Assembly: GCF_039526385.1 (NCBI RefSeq)
Contig: NZ_BAAAIX010000034.1
Span: forward strand, 135,743 to 199,742
Direction: 5' to 3'
DNA length: 64,000 nt
From: Luteococcus peritonei
Lineage (GTDB): Bacteria; Actinomycetota; Actinomycetes; Propionibacteriales; Propionibacteriaceae
The notes below the pieces were generated by a model. It searched no databases. It was not told the origin of the DNA and saw only the letters and a list, made by a program, of their open reading frames with translations. This document shows positions 7,539 through 16,037 of this stretch, piece by piece. How positions within the stretch are numbered: position 1 is the stretch's first letter; every line of letters starts with the position of its first letter. A program made the translations under genes and the position numbers.

Positions 7539-9365
7539 ATGCTGCGCACCCATGAGGCCGGGACCCTGTCCAAGGCCGACGTCGGAACCACTGTCACCCT
7601 GGCCGGATGGGTCGCCAAGCGGCGCGACCACGGCGGCGTGGCCTTCATCGACCTGCGCGACGCCTCCGGCATCTGCCAGGTCGTCGTGCGTGACGAGTAC
7701 CTCGAGAAGGCCGGCATCCACGACCTGCGCAACGAGTTCTGCATCAAGGTCACCGGCGTCGTCGACGCCCGTACCCCCGAGAACGTGAACCCCAACATCG
7801 CCACCGGAGAGGTGGAGGTGGCCATCCGCGAGCTGGAGGTGCTGAACACCGCCGCGCCGCTGCCCTTCCAGGTCGACGAGCGCACCGGTGTCGGCGAGGA
7901 CGCCCGCCTGAAGTACCGCTACCTGGACCTGCGCCGGCCCCGGATGCACGAGGCCATGGTGCTGCGCTCCCAGGTCACCCACACCATCCGTGAGGTGCTG
8001 GACGAGGCCAGCTTCTACGACGTCGAGACCCCGACGCTGACCCGCTCCACCCCCGAGGGCGCCCGCGACTTCCTGGTGCCGGCCCGCCTGCACCCGGGTG
8101 CCTGGTACGCCCTGCCGCAGAGCCCCCAGCTGTTCAAGCAGTTGCTGATGGTGGCCGGCATGGAGCGCTACTACCAGATCGCGCGCTGCTACCGCGACGA
8201 GGACTTCCGCGCCGACCGCCAGCCCGAGTTCACCCAGCTCGACATCGAGATGAGCTTCGTGGACCAGGACGACGTGATGGCCCTGGCCGAGAAGGTGATG
8301 GCCGCCTGCTGGAAGCTGATCGGCGTCGACATGCCCACCCCGCTGCCGCGGATGACCTGGCACGACGCCATGGACAACTACGGCTCCGACAAGCCCGACC
8401 TGCGCTTCGACCTCAAGATCCGCGAGCTGACCAGCTTCTTCGCCGAGACCCCCTTCCGGGTCTTCCAGAACCCCTACGTGGGCTGCGTGGTCATGCCCGG
8501 TGGCGCCTCGCTGCCGCGTCGCCAGTTCGACGCCTGGCAGGAGTGGGCCAAGCAGCGCGGCGCCAAGGGCCTGGCCTACATCACCGTCGACGAGAACGGC
8601 GAGCTCGGCGGTCCGGTGGCCAAGAACATCTCCGAGACCGAGAAGGCCGGCATCGCCGAGGCCGCTGGCGCCAAGCCGGGCGACGCGATCTTCTTCGCGG
8701 CGGGGGAGCGCGAGACCTCCCAGGAGCTGCTGGGTGCCGCGCGCCTGGAGATCGGCCGCCGCTGCGAGCTGATCGACGAGGACGCCTGGAGCTTCCTGTG
8801 GGTGGTGGACGCCCCCATGTTCAAGTCCACCGCCGCGGCCACCGCCTCGGGCGACGTGGCGCTGGGCCACTCGAAGTGGACCGCCGTGCACCATGCCTTC
8901 ACCTCGCCCAAGCCGGAGCACCTGGACAGCTTCGACACCGATCCGGGCAGCGCGCTGAGCTATGGCTACGACTTCGTCTGCAACGGCAACGAGGTGGGCG
9001 GCGGCTCGATCCGTATCCACCGCCCCGACGTGCAGCAGCGCGTCTTCAACGTGATGGGGATCAGCGAGGAGGAAGCGAGTGAGAAGTTCGGCTTCCTGCT
9101 GGAAGCCTTCGCCTTCGGCGCCCCGCCGCACGGTGGCATCGCCTTCGGCCTGGACCGTCTGGTCATGCTGCTGGGTGGTTTCGACACCATCCGCGACGTG
9201 ATCGCCTTCCCCAAGTCCGGCGGCGGCTTCGATCCGCTGACCCAGGCCCCGGCGCCGATCACGCCGCAGCAGCGCAAGGAGGCCGGCGTCGACGCCAAGC
9301 CGGTCAAGAAGGGCGAGCAGGCCGAGGCGGCCGAGAAGAAGGCCAACCCGCTGCCCTCCAACTGA
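7539..9365 (+). CDS. aspS: Aspartyl-tRNA synthetase
   Basis: Class IIb synthetase of 608 residues, the usual length for bacterial-type AspRS with the GAD insertion. The N-terminal OB-fold anticodon-binding domain covers about 1-110 (AGWVAKRRDHGG). Class II motifs follow: RDFLVPARL and QSPQLFKQLLM in motif 1/flipping-loop territory, CYRDEDFRADRQPEFTQLD (motif 2), and FGLDRLVMLLGG (motif 3, near residue 540). The GAD domain occupies about 290-420. Whether it charges only tRNA-Asp or also tRNA-Asn cannot be decided here. A GAAAGGAA ribosome-binding site precedes ATG 7539. The Lys/Ala-rich tail after residue 580 is probably disordered. A strong hairpin follows the stop. Confidence 0.97.
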   Translation: MLRTHEAGTLSKADVGTTVTLAGWVAKRRDHGGVAFIDLRDASGICQVVVRDEYLEKAGIHDLRNEFCIKVTGVVDARTPENVNPNIATGEVEVAIRELEVLNTAAPLPFQVDERTGVGEDARLKYRYLDLRRPRMHEAMVLRSQVTHTIREVLDEASFYDVETPTLTRSTPEGARDFLVPARLHPGAWYALPQSPQLFKQLLMVAGMERYYQIARCYRDEDFRADRQPEFTQLDIEMSFVDQDDVMALAEKVMAACWKLIGVDMPTPLPRMTWHDAMDNYGSDKPDLRFDLKIRELTSFFAETPFRVFQNPYVGCVVMPGGASLPRRQFDAWQEWAKQRGAKGLAYITVDENGELGGPVAKNISETEKAGIAEAAGAKPGDAIFFAAGERETSQELLGAARLEIGRRCELIDEDAWSFLWVVDAPMFKSTAAATASGDVALGHSKWTAVHHAFTSPKPEHLDSFDTDPGSALSYGYDFVCNGNEVGGGSIRIHRPDVQQRVFNVMGISEEEASEKFGFLLEAFAFGAPPHGGIAFGLDRLVMLLGGFDTIRDVIAFPKSGGGFDPLTQAPAPITPQQRKEAGVDAKPVKKGEQAEAAEKKANPLPSN

Positions 9366-9378
9366 TCGAACCGCCGGT

Positions 9379-9418
9379 CCACGGGCCCGGTACCGCTGTC
9401 GCGGTGCCGGGTCCGTGG
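9379..9418 (+). terminator. Long hairpin terminator after aspS
   Basis: An 18-bp stem (two G-U pairs) with a 4-base TGTC loop, 14 bases after the aspS stop. No U-tract. Confidence 0.8.
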
Positions 9419-9488
9419 CGTGTGCAAGGAAAGTCCTGGCAACAACCGGCGCGGCGCGCCCGCCAGGCGATTGACTGCCAAGGTTCGA

Positions 9489-9510
9489 CCGGCGACGAGG
9501 CCGTCGCCGG
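9489..9510 (+). other. Hairpin in the symporter gene leader
   Basis: A perfect 9-bp stem (CCGGCGACG) with a 4-base loop, 25 bases before the symporter start codon. TTGACT at about 9472 could be a -35 element; no convincing -10 was seen. The role of the hairpin is unknown. Confidence 0.4.
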
Positions 9511-9535
9511 GTCCACATGACTGAAGGACCTTCCC

Positions 9536-11068
9536 ATGGCTGTTCTCGACTGGGTCGTCGTGGCCCTGTTCTTCGCCGCGATGATCGGCATCGGCATCTA
9601 CTCCAAGTCCAAGAGCTCCAACTCCGGCGACTTCTTCGTGGGCGGCGGCAAGGTGCCGTGGTGGTTGTCCGGCGTCTCGCACCACGTCTCGGGCCACTCC
9701 GGCGTGGTCTTCGTCGCCTATGCCGCCATCGCCTACAACCTCGGCTTCACCATGTACGTCTGGTGGGCTCTGGTGATCGCCTTCGCCACCCTGATCGGCG
9801 CCCGGATCTTCGCGCCGCGCTGGCCGCGGCTGCGCCAGAAGCTGGGCATCCAGTCGCCCACCGAGTACCTCAAGATGCGCTACGGCCTGCCCGCGCAGCA
9901 GACCATCGCCTGGCTGGGTGTGCTGATGAAGCTGGTGGACATCGGCGCCAAGTGGGCCTCGATCGGCGTGCTGATGCACGGCTTCACCGGCGTGCCGATC
10001 TGGCTGGGCATCCTGCTCTCCGGCGCGGTCAGCATGATCTACATCACCATCGGCGGACTGTGGGCCGACCTGCTCACCGACTTCGTGCAGTTCCTGGTGC
10101 AGCTGGTGGCCGGCCTCGTGATCCTGGTGGGCGTCGGCGCCGCGCTGGCCGACCGCGGGCTGAACTACTTCACCATGTGGGGCGAGCTCGACAAGGTGCA
10201 GCCCAACTTCTCCAGCCCCTTCGCTGGCAACTACACCATGCTGTGGTGCGCGCTCTACCTGTTCGCCAAGACCTTCGAGTACAACGGCGGCAACTGGAAC
10301 CTGGCCGCGCGCTTCATCTCCACCTCCAGCGGCAAGGAGGCCCGCAAGGCCGAGCTGCTCAGCTCGCTGCTCTACTTCGTCTGGCCGCTGCTGATCTTCG
10401 CCCCGATGTGGGCCGGTCGGCTGCTGCACCCGGGCCTCGAGGACCCGGCCGGCGACCTGTACCCGCTGCTCACCGACACCTACCTGCCCGCCGGTCTGAT
10501 CGGCCTGGTGCTGGCCAGCATGTTCGCCTCCACCATGGGCATGACCGTCTCCGACATCAACACCCTCTCCGCGGTCACCCAGCGAGACATCCTGCCGGTG
10601 CTGAGCCGCAAGTTCGACGAGTCGCGCCTGTCCGGCCGCGCCTCGCTGCGGATGGCGCGCCTGATCACCATCTTCTTCACCGTCGTCACCCTGGTGGTGG
10701 GCCTGAACAAGGACGCCTTCGGCGACATCATCGGCATGATCATCACCTGGTTCGGCGCCCTGGTGGGCGTGACCGGTGTGCCCCTGCTGCTGGGCCTGTT
10801 CAAGCGATTCCGCCACACCGACGGCACCTGGGCGATCATCGGCATCATCTTCGGCATGCTCACCTTCGCGGCCAGCCAGATCTGGAAGAGCGACTTCCCC
10901 TCCGACTGGGTCACCGCCGGTCCGATGCTGGTCTCCGCCTTCTTCTACATCCTGGGCGGCGTGCTGAACGCCTCCCGCGGCAAGCAGGTTCCGGCCGAGG
11001 TGGACTCCATGCTCGACTACATCGGCGACGACCGCGACGAGCACGGCGAACTCGTGACGGCGCGCTGA
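9536..11068 (+). CDS. Sodium:solute symporter (SSS family)
   Basis: A 510-residue integral membrane transporter with about 13 hydrophobic segments spread over the whole length, the usual size and layout of the SSS family (SLC5-like), which imports sugars, amino acids or other solutes with Na+. Family-type segments include SGDFFVGGGKVPWWLSGVS near the N terminus and IYITIGGLWADLLTDFVQF (about residues 168-186), where small and hydroxylated residues line the ion path. The substrate is unknown. ATG 9536 has GAAGGACC at suitable spacing. The Gfo/Idh dehydrogenase starts 11 bases after the stop, so the pair is probably one operon and the import substrate may be a sugar or polyol oxidised by the neighbour; that link is inference. 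Confidence 0.9.
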   Translation: MAVLDWVVVALFFAAMIGIGIYSKSKSSNSGDFFVGGGKVPWWLSGVSHHVSGHSGVVFVAYAAIAYNLGFTMYVWWALVIAFATLIGARIFAPRWPRLRQKLGIQSPTEYLKMRYGLPAQQTIAWLGVLMKLVDIGAKWASIGVLMHGFTGVPIWLGILLSGAVSMIYITIGGLWADLLTDFVQFLVQLVAGLVILVGVGAALADRGLNYFTMWGELDKVQPNFSSPFAGNYTMLWCALYLFAKTFEYNGGNWNLAARFISTSSGKEARKAELLSSLLYFVWPLLIFAPMWAGRLLHPGLEDPAGDLYPLLTDTYLPAGLIGLVLASMFASTMGMTVSDINTLSAVTQRDILPVLSRKFDESRLSGRASLRMARLITIFFTVVTLVVGLNKDAFGDIIGMIITWFGALVGVTGVPLLLGLFKRFRHTDGTWAIIGIIFGMLTFAASQIWKSDFPSDWVTAGPMLVSAFFYILGGVLNASRGKQVPAEVDSMLDYIGDDRDEHGELVTAR

Positions 11069-11079
11069 GCGGCACGACG

Positions 11080-12231
11080 ATGACCACGAGGATCGTCCAG
11101 GTGGGGGTGCGCGGCTTCGGCGAGGTGCACCTGGAGCGGATCGCGGCGCTGCAGGCGGAGGGGCGCGTGGAGCTGGTGGGCGTCGTGGCACCATCCGGTC
11201 TGCCCGAGGGCCTGAAGGTGGCCTGGTTCGACGACCTGGGCCCCGCGCTGGAGGCGCTGCGACCCGACGTGGTCAGCATCGCCAGTCCGATGCACAGCCA
11301 TGCCGAGCTGGCCACCCGGGCGGTGCTGGGTGGGGCGCACGTCCTGCTGGAGAAGCCGCCGGTGACCTCGCTGGCCGACTTCGAGGCGCTGCTCAACACC
11401 GCCGCCGCCAACCAGCGGGTGGTGCAGGTGGGCTTCCAGAGCCTCGGCTCGGACGGGATCGGACGGCTGCGTGAGCTGGTGACCGGCGACGAACTGGGCG
11501 GTCCCGTGCAGGTGGGAGCCCGCGGGCTGTGGGTGCGGGATCGTGCCTACTACGAGCGCTCCGCCTGGGCCGGTCGGCGCCGCCACCAGGGACGACGGGT
11601 GGCCGACGGGGTGGTGACCAACCAGCTGCCGCACGCCGTGGTGACCGCCCTGGCGGCGCTCGGCGCCCGGCACCTGGAGGACGTGGCGGGCGTCGAGCTG
11701 GAGCTCTACCGCGCCAATCCGATCGAGGCCGACGACACCGCCTTCGTGCGGGTGGAGCTGGCCGACGGGAGCACCCTGTGCGCAGCGCTCACCGTCTGCG
11801 CGGAGCAGGAAGAGGGGGCCACGGTGGAGCTGCGGGGCAGCCGGGGACGGGCCAGCTACCACTACGAGGACGACGAGCTGGAGCTGGTGGTGGACGGTCG
11901 CAGCAGTCGGGAACGCTTCGCGCGCACCGACCTGCTGGCCAACCTGCTGGACCACCTGGAGCACGGCGCCGACCTGCTGGTGCCGCTGGAGGCCACCGGT
12001 GCCTTCATGGCGGTGCTGGAGGCCACCCAGTCCGCCCCCGACCCGGTGCCGCTGGAGGATGGCGTCAGCTTCGTGGGGGAGGGCGACGAGCGTCGCGCCG
12101 TCGTGGCTGACGTGGCGGACTGGGTCGACCGGGCCCTGCAGTCCCAACTGGGCTTCCGCGAGCTGGGGGCGCCCTGGGCCCGCTGCGGCGTCACGGCCCG
12201 GTGGGTGCCGCCGCAGCGCCGTGGCCGCTGA
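11080..12231 (+). CDS. Gfo/Idh/MocA family oxidoreductase
   Basis: A 383-residue NAD(P)-dependent oxidoreductase. The N-terminal Rossmann fold begins at TTRIVQVGVRGFGEVHLERI; the diagnostic EKP motif is present (HVLLEKPPVTS, about residues 88-98) and the C-terminal half is the usual beta-sheet substrate-binding domain. The family oxidises sugars, inositols and related compounds or reduces imines; the substrate here is unknown. The start ATG lies 11 bases after the symporter stop, with no promoter between, which indicates co-transcription and a role in catabolising the transported solute. The length is within the family range. It converges on the ABC transporter operon with a 12-base gap. Confidence 0.88.
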   Translation: MTTRIVQVGVRGFGEVHLERIAALQAEGRVELVGVVAPSGLPEGLKVAWFDDLGPALEALRPDVVSIASPMHSHAELATRAVLGGAHVLLEKPPVTSLADFEALLNTAAANQRVVQVGFQSLGSDGIGRLRELVTGDELGGPVQVGARGLWVRDRAYYERSAWAGRRRHQGRRVADGVVTNQLPHAVVTALAALGARHLEDVAGVELELYRANPIEADDTAFVRVELADGSTLCAALTVCAEQEEGATVELRGSRGRASYHYEDDELELVVDGRSSRERFARTDLLANLLDHLEHGADLLVPLEATGAFMAVLEATQSAPDPVPLEDGVSFVGEGDERRAVVADVADWVDRALQSQLGFRELGAPWARCGVTARWVPPQRRGR

Positions 12232-12243
12232 GCCCGCCCCAGG

Positions 12244-12993
12244 TCAGTCGAGCAGCCGCCCGTCACGTACCCGCACCCGACGATCCGCCCGCTGCGCCAT
12301 CTCCGCGTCGTGGGTCACCATCACCACGGCGGGTCCGAGGTCCTGCGCGACACCGTGCAGCAGATCAACCACCTGCAGGGAGGCCTGCTGGTCCAGCGCG
12401 CTGGTGGGCTCATCCACCAGCAGCAGCGAAGGGCTGCCCACCAGGGCCCGCGCGATGGCGACGCGTTGCCGCTGTCCGCCGGACAGCTGGTGCGGCCGTC
12501 GTGAGCCGAGGCCCTGCAGTCCCACCCGACGCAGCAGCTCGTCGGCGCGGCTGCGGTGGCGGCGCAGTACGCGGCCACGCATGCCTGCCAGGTGGAGCGG
12601 CAGCAGCACCTGTTCGGTGGCGTCCAGGCTCGCGAGCAGGTTGGCCTGCTGGAAGACGATGCCGATGTGGTCGCGCCGCACCCGGGTGCGTTGGTCGTCG
12701 GACAGCCCGGTGAGCGCCGTCCCGGCCACGTGGACCCGGCCGCTGCTGGGACGCACCAGGCCGGCGGCGGCTGACAGCAGCGTGGACTTCCCGGAGCCGG
12801 AGGGGCCGACCACGGCCAGGAAGTCGCCCGGTGCCACCGACAGGTGGGCGGTGTCGAGCACCACCTGGTGGCGCGGGGTGCCGTCGGCGTCGGTGCCGTC
12901 GCGGTGGCGGACGGTGATGCCCTCCAGCAGCAGCGCCGCTGGCGGGACGGGCTCGAGCACAGCGTGGCGCGGAGCGGTGGTGATGGTGGCCAT
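12244..12993 (-). CDS. ABC transporter ATP-binding protein (MacB/LolD type)
   Basis: A 249-residue nucleotide-binding subunit. Walker A is GPSGSGKST, the Q-loop follows at VFQQANLLASL, the ABC signature is LSGGQRQRVAIARAL and Walker B is LLLVDEPTSALD, with the H-loop in VMVTHDAEM. The sequence is of the type that pairs with FtsX-domain permeases, which use ATP for mechanotransmission or export rather than classical import. It follows the permease (13021-14061) on the same strand by 27 bases. Divergent two-component genes (14220-16018) make an antibiotic- or envelope-stress-responsive exporter plausible; the substrate is not identifiable. Confidence 0.92.
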   Translation of the reverse strand: MATITTAPRHAVLEPVPPAALLLEGITVRHRDGTDADGTPRHQVVLDTAHLSVAPGDFLAVVGPSGSGKSTLLSAAAGLVRPSSGRVHVAGTALTGLSDDQRTRVRRDHIGIVFQQANLLASLDATEQVLLPLHLAGMRGRVLRRHRSRADELLRRVGLQGLGSRRPHQLSGGQRQRVAIARALVGSPSLLLVDEPTSALDQQASLQVVDLLHGVAQDLGPAVVMVTHDAEMAQRADRRVRVRDGRLLD

Positions 12994-13020
12994 GGTGTCT
13001 CCTGTGGGTGGTGGTGATGG

Positions 13021-14061
13021 TCAGTTGCCGCCGAGGGCGAGCAGCGGGTCCACGGCGGCGACCCGGCGTACCGCCAGCACGGAGCCCAGCAGTCCCACCA
13101 GCAGCACACCTGCGGTGGGGGCCAGCGTGGTCGCGGGCAGCACCAGCACAGGAACCGCCTGGCGTGCGGCCAGGGCGGCGGCGGTGCCCAGCGTGCCGCC
13201 CAACAGGCAGCCGATGCCCAGCAGGATGGCGGCCTGGCCCAGCGAGTCACGCAGCACGTAACGCCGGGAGCCTCCCAGTGCCCGCAGCACCGCGATGTCC
13301 CGGGTGCGCTGGATGGTCCACACGCTCAGGAAGGCCAGCACCACGAGGGCGGTCACCCCGTAGAGCAGGCCCTGGATCATCAGCAACGAGCCGCGTTCCG
13401 AGCTGTAGCCGGGAAGGGCCGCCAGAGCCTCCCCACGGTCCAGGGCGGTCAGCGCGGCCGGGGCCGGCGCCGAGCCCGGGCTGAGCACCGCCGTGGCCTG
13501 GCCGGCCGGCTGGCCGGTGATCCGGTTCGCGGTCGCCAGCGTCGTCCACACCACGGGGGAGTGCGAGTACCAGTGGGTGGGCTGCACGGCCGCGACGACG
13601 AGCCGCACACCGTTCAGATCCAGCGCCTGGCCGGGGGCCAGCGCGAGCTCGTCGGCCACCTCTTGTGCCAGCACCACCTGGTCGTCGGACAGCGGCCTGC
13701 CCAGTGCGGCCATGCTGCGCCCGCCCGGCTCCACCCCGATGACGGCTGGGCTGGTGATGGCCTCGCCCCGGATGGCGCGGGCGCGGCCCAGCGCCAGGGC
13801 CTCGGCGTCGGGGTCAGCGCGGCGAGCATCGTTCACCAGCTGTGGCGTGATGACCGAATCTGCCCAGGAGGTGGTGCTGCCCGACGGGGCCAGCAGCAGC
13901 CGGCCCGACGGCAGCCCCGCCACCGCGGAGGTGGTCTGCTCGCCCAACCCGCGGGTGAGGCTGGAGAGCATGACGAGCAGCAGCGTGACCAGGGCCACCA
14001 CGGTGGTCATCAGGGCGAAGCGGCCCTTGGCGAAGCGGATGTCGTGCAGTGCGAGGAACAT
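13021..14061 (-). CDS. ABC transporter permease, FtsX domain
   Basis: A 346-residue membrane subunit with one N-terminal transmembrane segment (about 16-38), a large extracytoplasmic domain (about 40-235), and three C-terminal transmembrane segments (about 240-345) forming an FtsX-like domain. This four-helix MacB/DevC topology goes with the ATPase downstream. The characteristic cytoplasmic RDIAVLRALGGSRR motif (about 265-278) is the coupling region. ATG 14061 is preferred over an upstream in-frame codon because the preceding residues are not hydrophobic and GGATGGAG lies just before it. No membrane-fusion subunit is adjacent. Confidence 0.88.
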   Translation of the reverse strand: MFLALHDIRFAKGRFALMTTVVALVTLLLVMLSSLTRGLGEQTTSAVAGLPSGRLLLAPSGSTTSWADSVITPQLVNDARRADPDAEALALGRARAIRGEAITSPAVIGVEPGGRSMAALGRPLSDDQVVLAQEVADELALAPGQALDLNGVRLVVAAVQPTHWYSHSPVVWTTLATANRITGQPAGQATAVLSPGSAPAPAALTALDRGEALAALPGYSSERGSLLMIQGLLYGVTALVVLAFLSVWTIQRTRDIAVLRALGGSRRYVLRDSLGQAAILLGIGCLLGGTLGTAAALAARQAVPVLVLPATTLAPTAGVLLVGLLGSVLAVRRVAAVDPLLALGGN

Positions 14062-14167
14062 GGCTCCATCCCATCGCCGCGCCCCGCGCGGCACATCGTG
14101 CTGGGTGACAGGCCCCGTCGCCGTGCGGGTGATCGGGCCCTCGTCCTTTTGGATGACCCCGGGGCCG

Positions 14168-14186
14168 CCGGTGGTGGCCCCACCGG
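14168..14186 (+). promoter_or_regulatory. Inverted repeat over the -35 region of the kinase promoter (candidate operator)
   Basis: CCGGTGG-N5-CCACCGG, a perfect 7-bp inverted repeat in the 158-base divergent region between the ABC permease and the histidine kinase. Its right arm ends 10 bases before the -10 box at 14197, so it covers the -35 position. NarL-type regulators bind inverted repeats of this kind. Confidence 0.4.
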
Positions 14187-14196
14187 TCCCAGAACC

Positions 14197-14202
14197 TAGG
14201 CT
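14197..14202 (+). promoter_or_regulatory. -10 box TAGGCT of the two-component operon
   Basis: TAGGCT 17 bases before the kinase ATG, followed by GGGAGG as ribosome-binding site. Here the message has a short leader rather than none. Confidence 0.55.
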
Positions 14203-14219
14203 GGGCGGCGGGAGGTTCG

Positions 14220-15386
14220 ATGGACGCGACAGGCCAGGCGCGGCGGCTGGGCACCATGCTGCGCCACAGCATGCACCTGGTGCTGGGCGTGCTGTGGCTG
14301 GTGGGTTGCTGGCGCAGCCTGCACCAGCCGTGGGCGCTCCTGCTGGCGGCGTGCTGGTTGGCCGCCTACGTGGCCGGGCTGGTGTGGCAGGCGCGTCACC
14401 GCGGGCGCAGCCGTCGTGCCGGACGGAGCTGGGTGGCCTGCCTGGTGGGGCTGTGGCTGCTGCTGTGCCTGTGCTCGCCGGTGTGGGCGTGGCTGGGCTT
14501 CCCGCTCTTCTTCCTGGTGCTGTTCATCCTGCCGCGTCCCGCCGACGCGGTGGTCCTGGCCGCGATGACCGGCTGGATGGTGGTCTCACCCCTGCTGCTG
14601 GGACAGCGGCCCACCGTGGGCGGGGTGCTGGGCCCGGTGCTCGCCGCCGGGGCGGCCGTGCTGTCCTGGCTGGTCTTCCGGCAGCTGCGCGAGGACGTGG
14701 CCGAGCAGCGGCGGCTGGCCCACCAGGTGGCCGAGGGGCAGCAGGAGCTGCTCCGGGCCGCCGAGGCCGCGGCCCGCACCCAGGAGCGGGACCGGTTGGC
14801 GCGCGATCTGCACGACACCTTGGCGCAGGGTCTGAACTCCATCGTGGTGCTCTCCCGGTCGGCCGCCGCCCGGCATCCGCAGGCCGCCGGTGAGCTGGAG
14901 CTGATCGAGTCCTCGGCGCGCGAGAACCTGGCGCAGGCACGCCAGCTGGTGCGCCGGATGACGGAGCCGGCAGCAGACCTGGAGGCGGAGCTGGGCCGGC
15001 TGGTGGCCGACACGGCGCGACGGGAGCAGGCACTTGGATCGGGACTGCAGCTGGAGCTGCGCACCGATGGGACCGCTCGCCCGCTGCCCGGCGCGGCGCA
15101 GGAGGCGCTGCTGATGGCCACCCGGACACTGCTGGCGAATGTGGTGCAGCACGCCGATGCGCGGCGGTGCGTGGTGAGCCTGGGCTGGCACGAGCAGGAG
15201 GTGACGCTGGACGTGGTGGACGACGGGACCGGCTTCGAACCGGGCCAGGTGGGCCAGGGCAGCTACGGCCTGACCGGGTTGCAGGCCCGGTTGGACGCGC
15301 TGGGCGGCCAGCTGCAGCTGGACAGCACTCCTGGCCAGGGGACATCGGTGGGGCTGCGAGTGGCGCTGGGCGGGGGCCGGCCGTGA
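14220..15386 (+). CDS. Sensor histidine kinase (NarL/LiaS-type)
   Basis: A 388-residue membrane histidine kinase. About five hydrophobic segments occupy residues 20-165 with no large extracellular domain, so it probably senses the membrane or a partner transporter. The dimerisation/phosphoacceptor domain is the HisKA_3 type, with RDRLARDLHDTLAQGLNSIV (phospho-His in DLHDT, about residue 199). The HATPase domain follows, with the N-box region at TLLANVVQHADA and the G1 box DDGTGFEP. The response regulator overlaps its stop by 4 bases (GTGA), so the two are translationally coupled. Divergence from the ABC operon is typical of a sensor controlling an exporter. Confidence 0.92.
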   Translation: MDATGQARRLGTMLRHSMHLVLGVLWLVGCWRSLHQPWALLLAACWLAAYVAGLVWQARHRGRSRRAGRSWVACLVGLWLLLCLCSPVWAWLGFPLFFLVLFILPRPADAVVLAAMTGWMVVSPLLLGQRPTVGGVLGPVLAAGAAVLSWLVFRQLREDVAEQRRLAHQVAEGQQELLRAAEAAARTQERDRLARDLHDTLAQGLNSIVVLSRSAAARHPQAAGELELIESSARENLAQARQLVRRMTEPAADLEAELGRLVADTARREQALGSGLQLELRTDGTARPLPGAAQEALLMATRTLLANVVQHADARRCVVSLGWHEQEVTLDVVDDGTGFEPGQVGQGSYGLTGLQARLDALGGQLQLDSTPGQGTSVGLRVALGGGRP

Positions 15387-16018
15387 GGCCTCGCGTGGTG
15401 CTGGTGGACGACCACCCGGTGGTCCGCGCCGGCCTGGTGGCGCTGCTGCAGGCCGACGGTCGGCTGGACGTGGTGGGGGAGGCCGGGGACGCCGCGGGTG
15501 CCGTCGCCGTGGTGGAGCGGTTGGCAGGCACCGGTGAGCGCCCGCAGGTGGTGCTGATGGACCTCCACCTGGGCCGTGGGGGACCCGACGGGGTGGAGGC
15601 CACCCGTCGCCTCGCCGCACGTGGCTTCCGGGTGCTGGTGGTGACCACCTTCGACTCCGACGCCGACATCCTGGCCGCACTCGACGCGGGTGCGCTGGGC
15701 TATGTGCTCAAGGATGTCCCCACTGACGAGCTGGTGGCGGCCGCCCTGGACGTGGCGGCCGGGCGAACCGCGTTGTCACCGCAGGTCCAGCAGCGGCTGG
15801 TGCAACGGACCATGGATCCCGGTGCCGCGCTCAGCCCACGCGAGACGGAGATCCTGCAGCAGGTGGCCACCGGGGCCTCCAACCGGGACGTCGCCCGGGC
15901 TCTGTTCATCAGCGAGTCCACCGTGAAGACCCATCTCGCGCACCTGTTCGCCAAGCTGGGCGTGGACAACCGCACCGCCCTGGTGGCCGTCGCCCGGGAG
16001 CGGCGGCTGATCCGCTGA
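15383..16018 (+). CDS. Response regulator, NarL/FixJ family
   Basis: A 211-residue DNA-binding regulator. The receiver domain (1-about 125) shows the acidic pair in VDDHPVVRAGL, the phospho-acceptor Asp in VVLMDLHLG (about residue 57), Thr in VVTTFDSD and Lys in YVLKDVP. The C-terminal LuxR-type helix-turn-helix (about 148-211) reads LSPRETEILQQVATGASNRD then ISESTVKTHLAHLFAKLGV. The GTG start is inside the GTGA overlap with the kinase; no better start exists nearby. Its likely targets are its own promoter and the divergent ABC operon; the inverted repeat at 14168-14186 is a candidate site. Confidence 0.94.
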   Translation: MRPRVVLVDDHPVVRAGLVALLQADGRLDVVGEAGDAAGAVAVVERLAGTGERPQVVLMDLHLGRGGPDGVEATRRLAARGFRVLVVTTFDSDADILAALDAGALGYVLKDVPTDELVAAALDVAAGRTALSPQVQQRLVQRTMDPGAALSPRETEILQQVATGASNRDVARALFISESTVKTHLAHLFAKLGVDNRTALVAVARERRLIR

Positions 16019-16025
16019 GCCGCGA

Positions 16026-16031
16026 TAGGTT
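16026..16031 (+). promoter_or_regulatory. -10 box TAGGTT, leaderless promoter of the phosphatase gene
   Basis: TAGGTT, six bases (GGAGCC), ATG 16038. The GGAG in the spacer is too near the ATG to be a normal ribosome-binding site. Confidence 0.65.
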
Positions 16032-16037
16032 GGAGCC

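Noticed and set aside
9536..12231. Single fused gene across the symporter and the oxidoreductase
   Set aside because: A second open frame runs through both regions, but its first part is a shadow of the symporter; separate starts and stops are clear with 11 bases between the genes.
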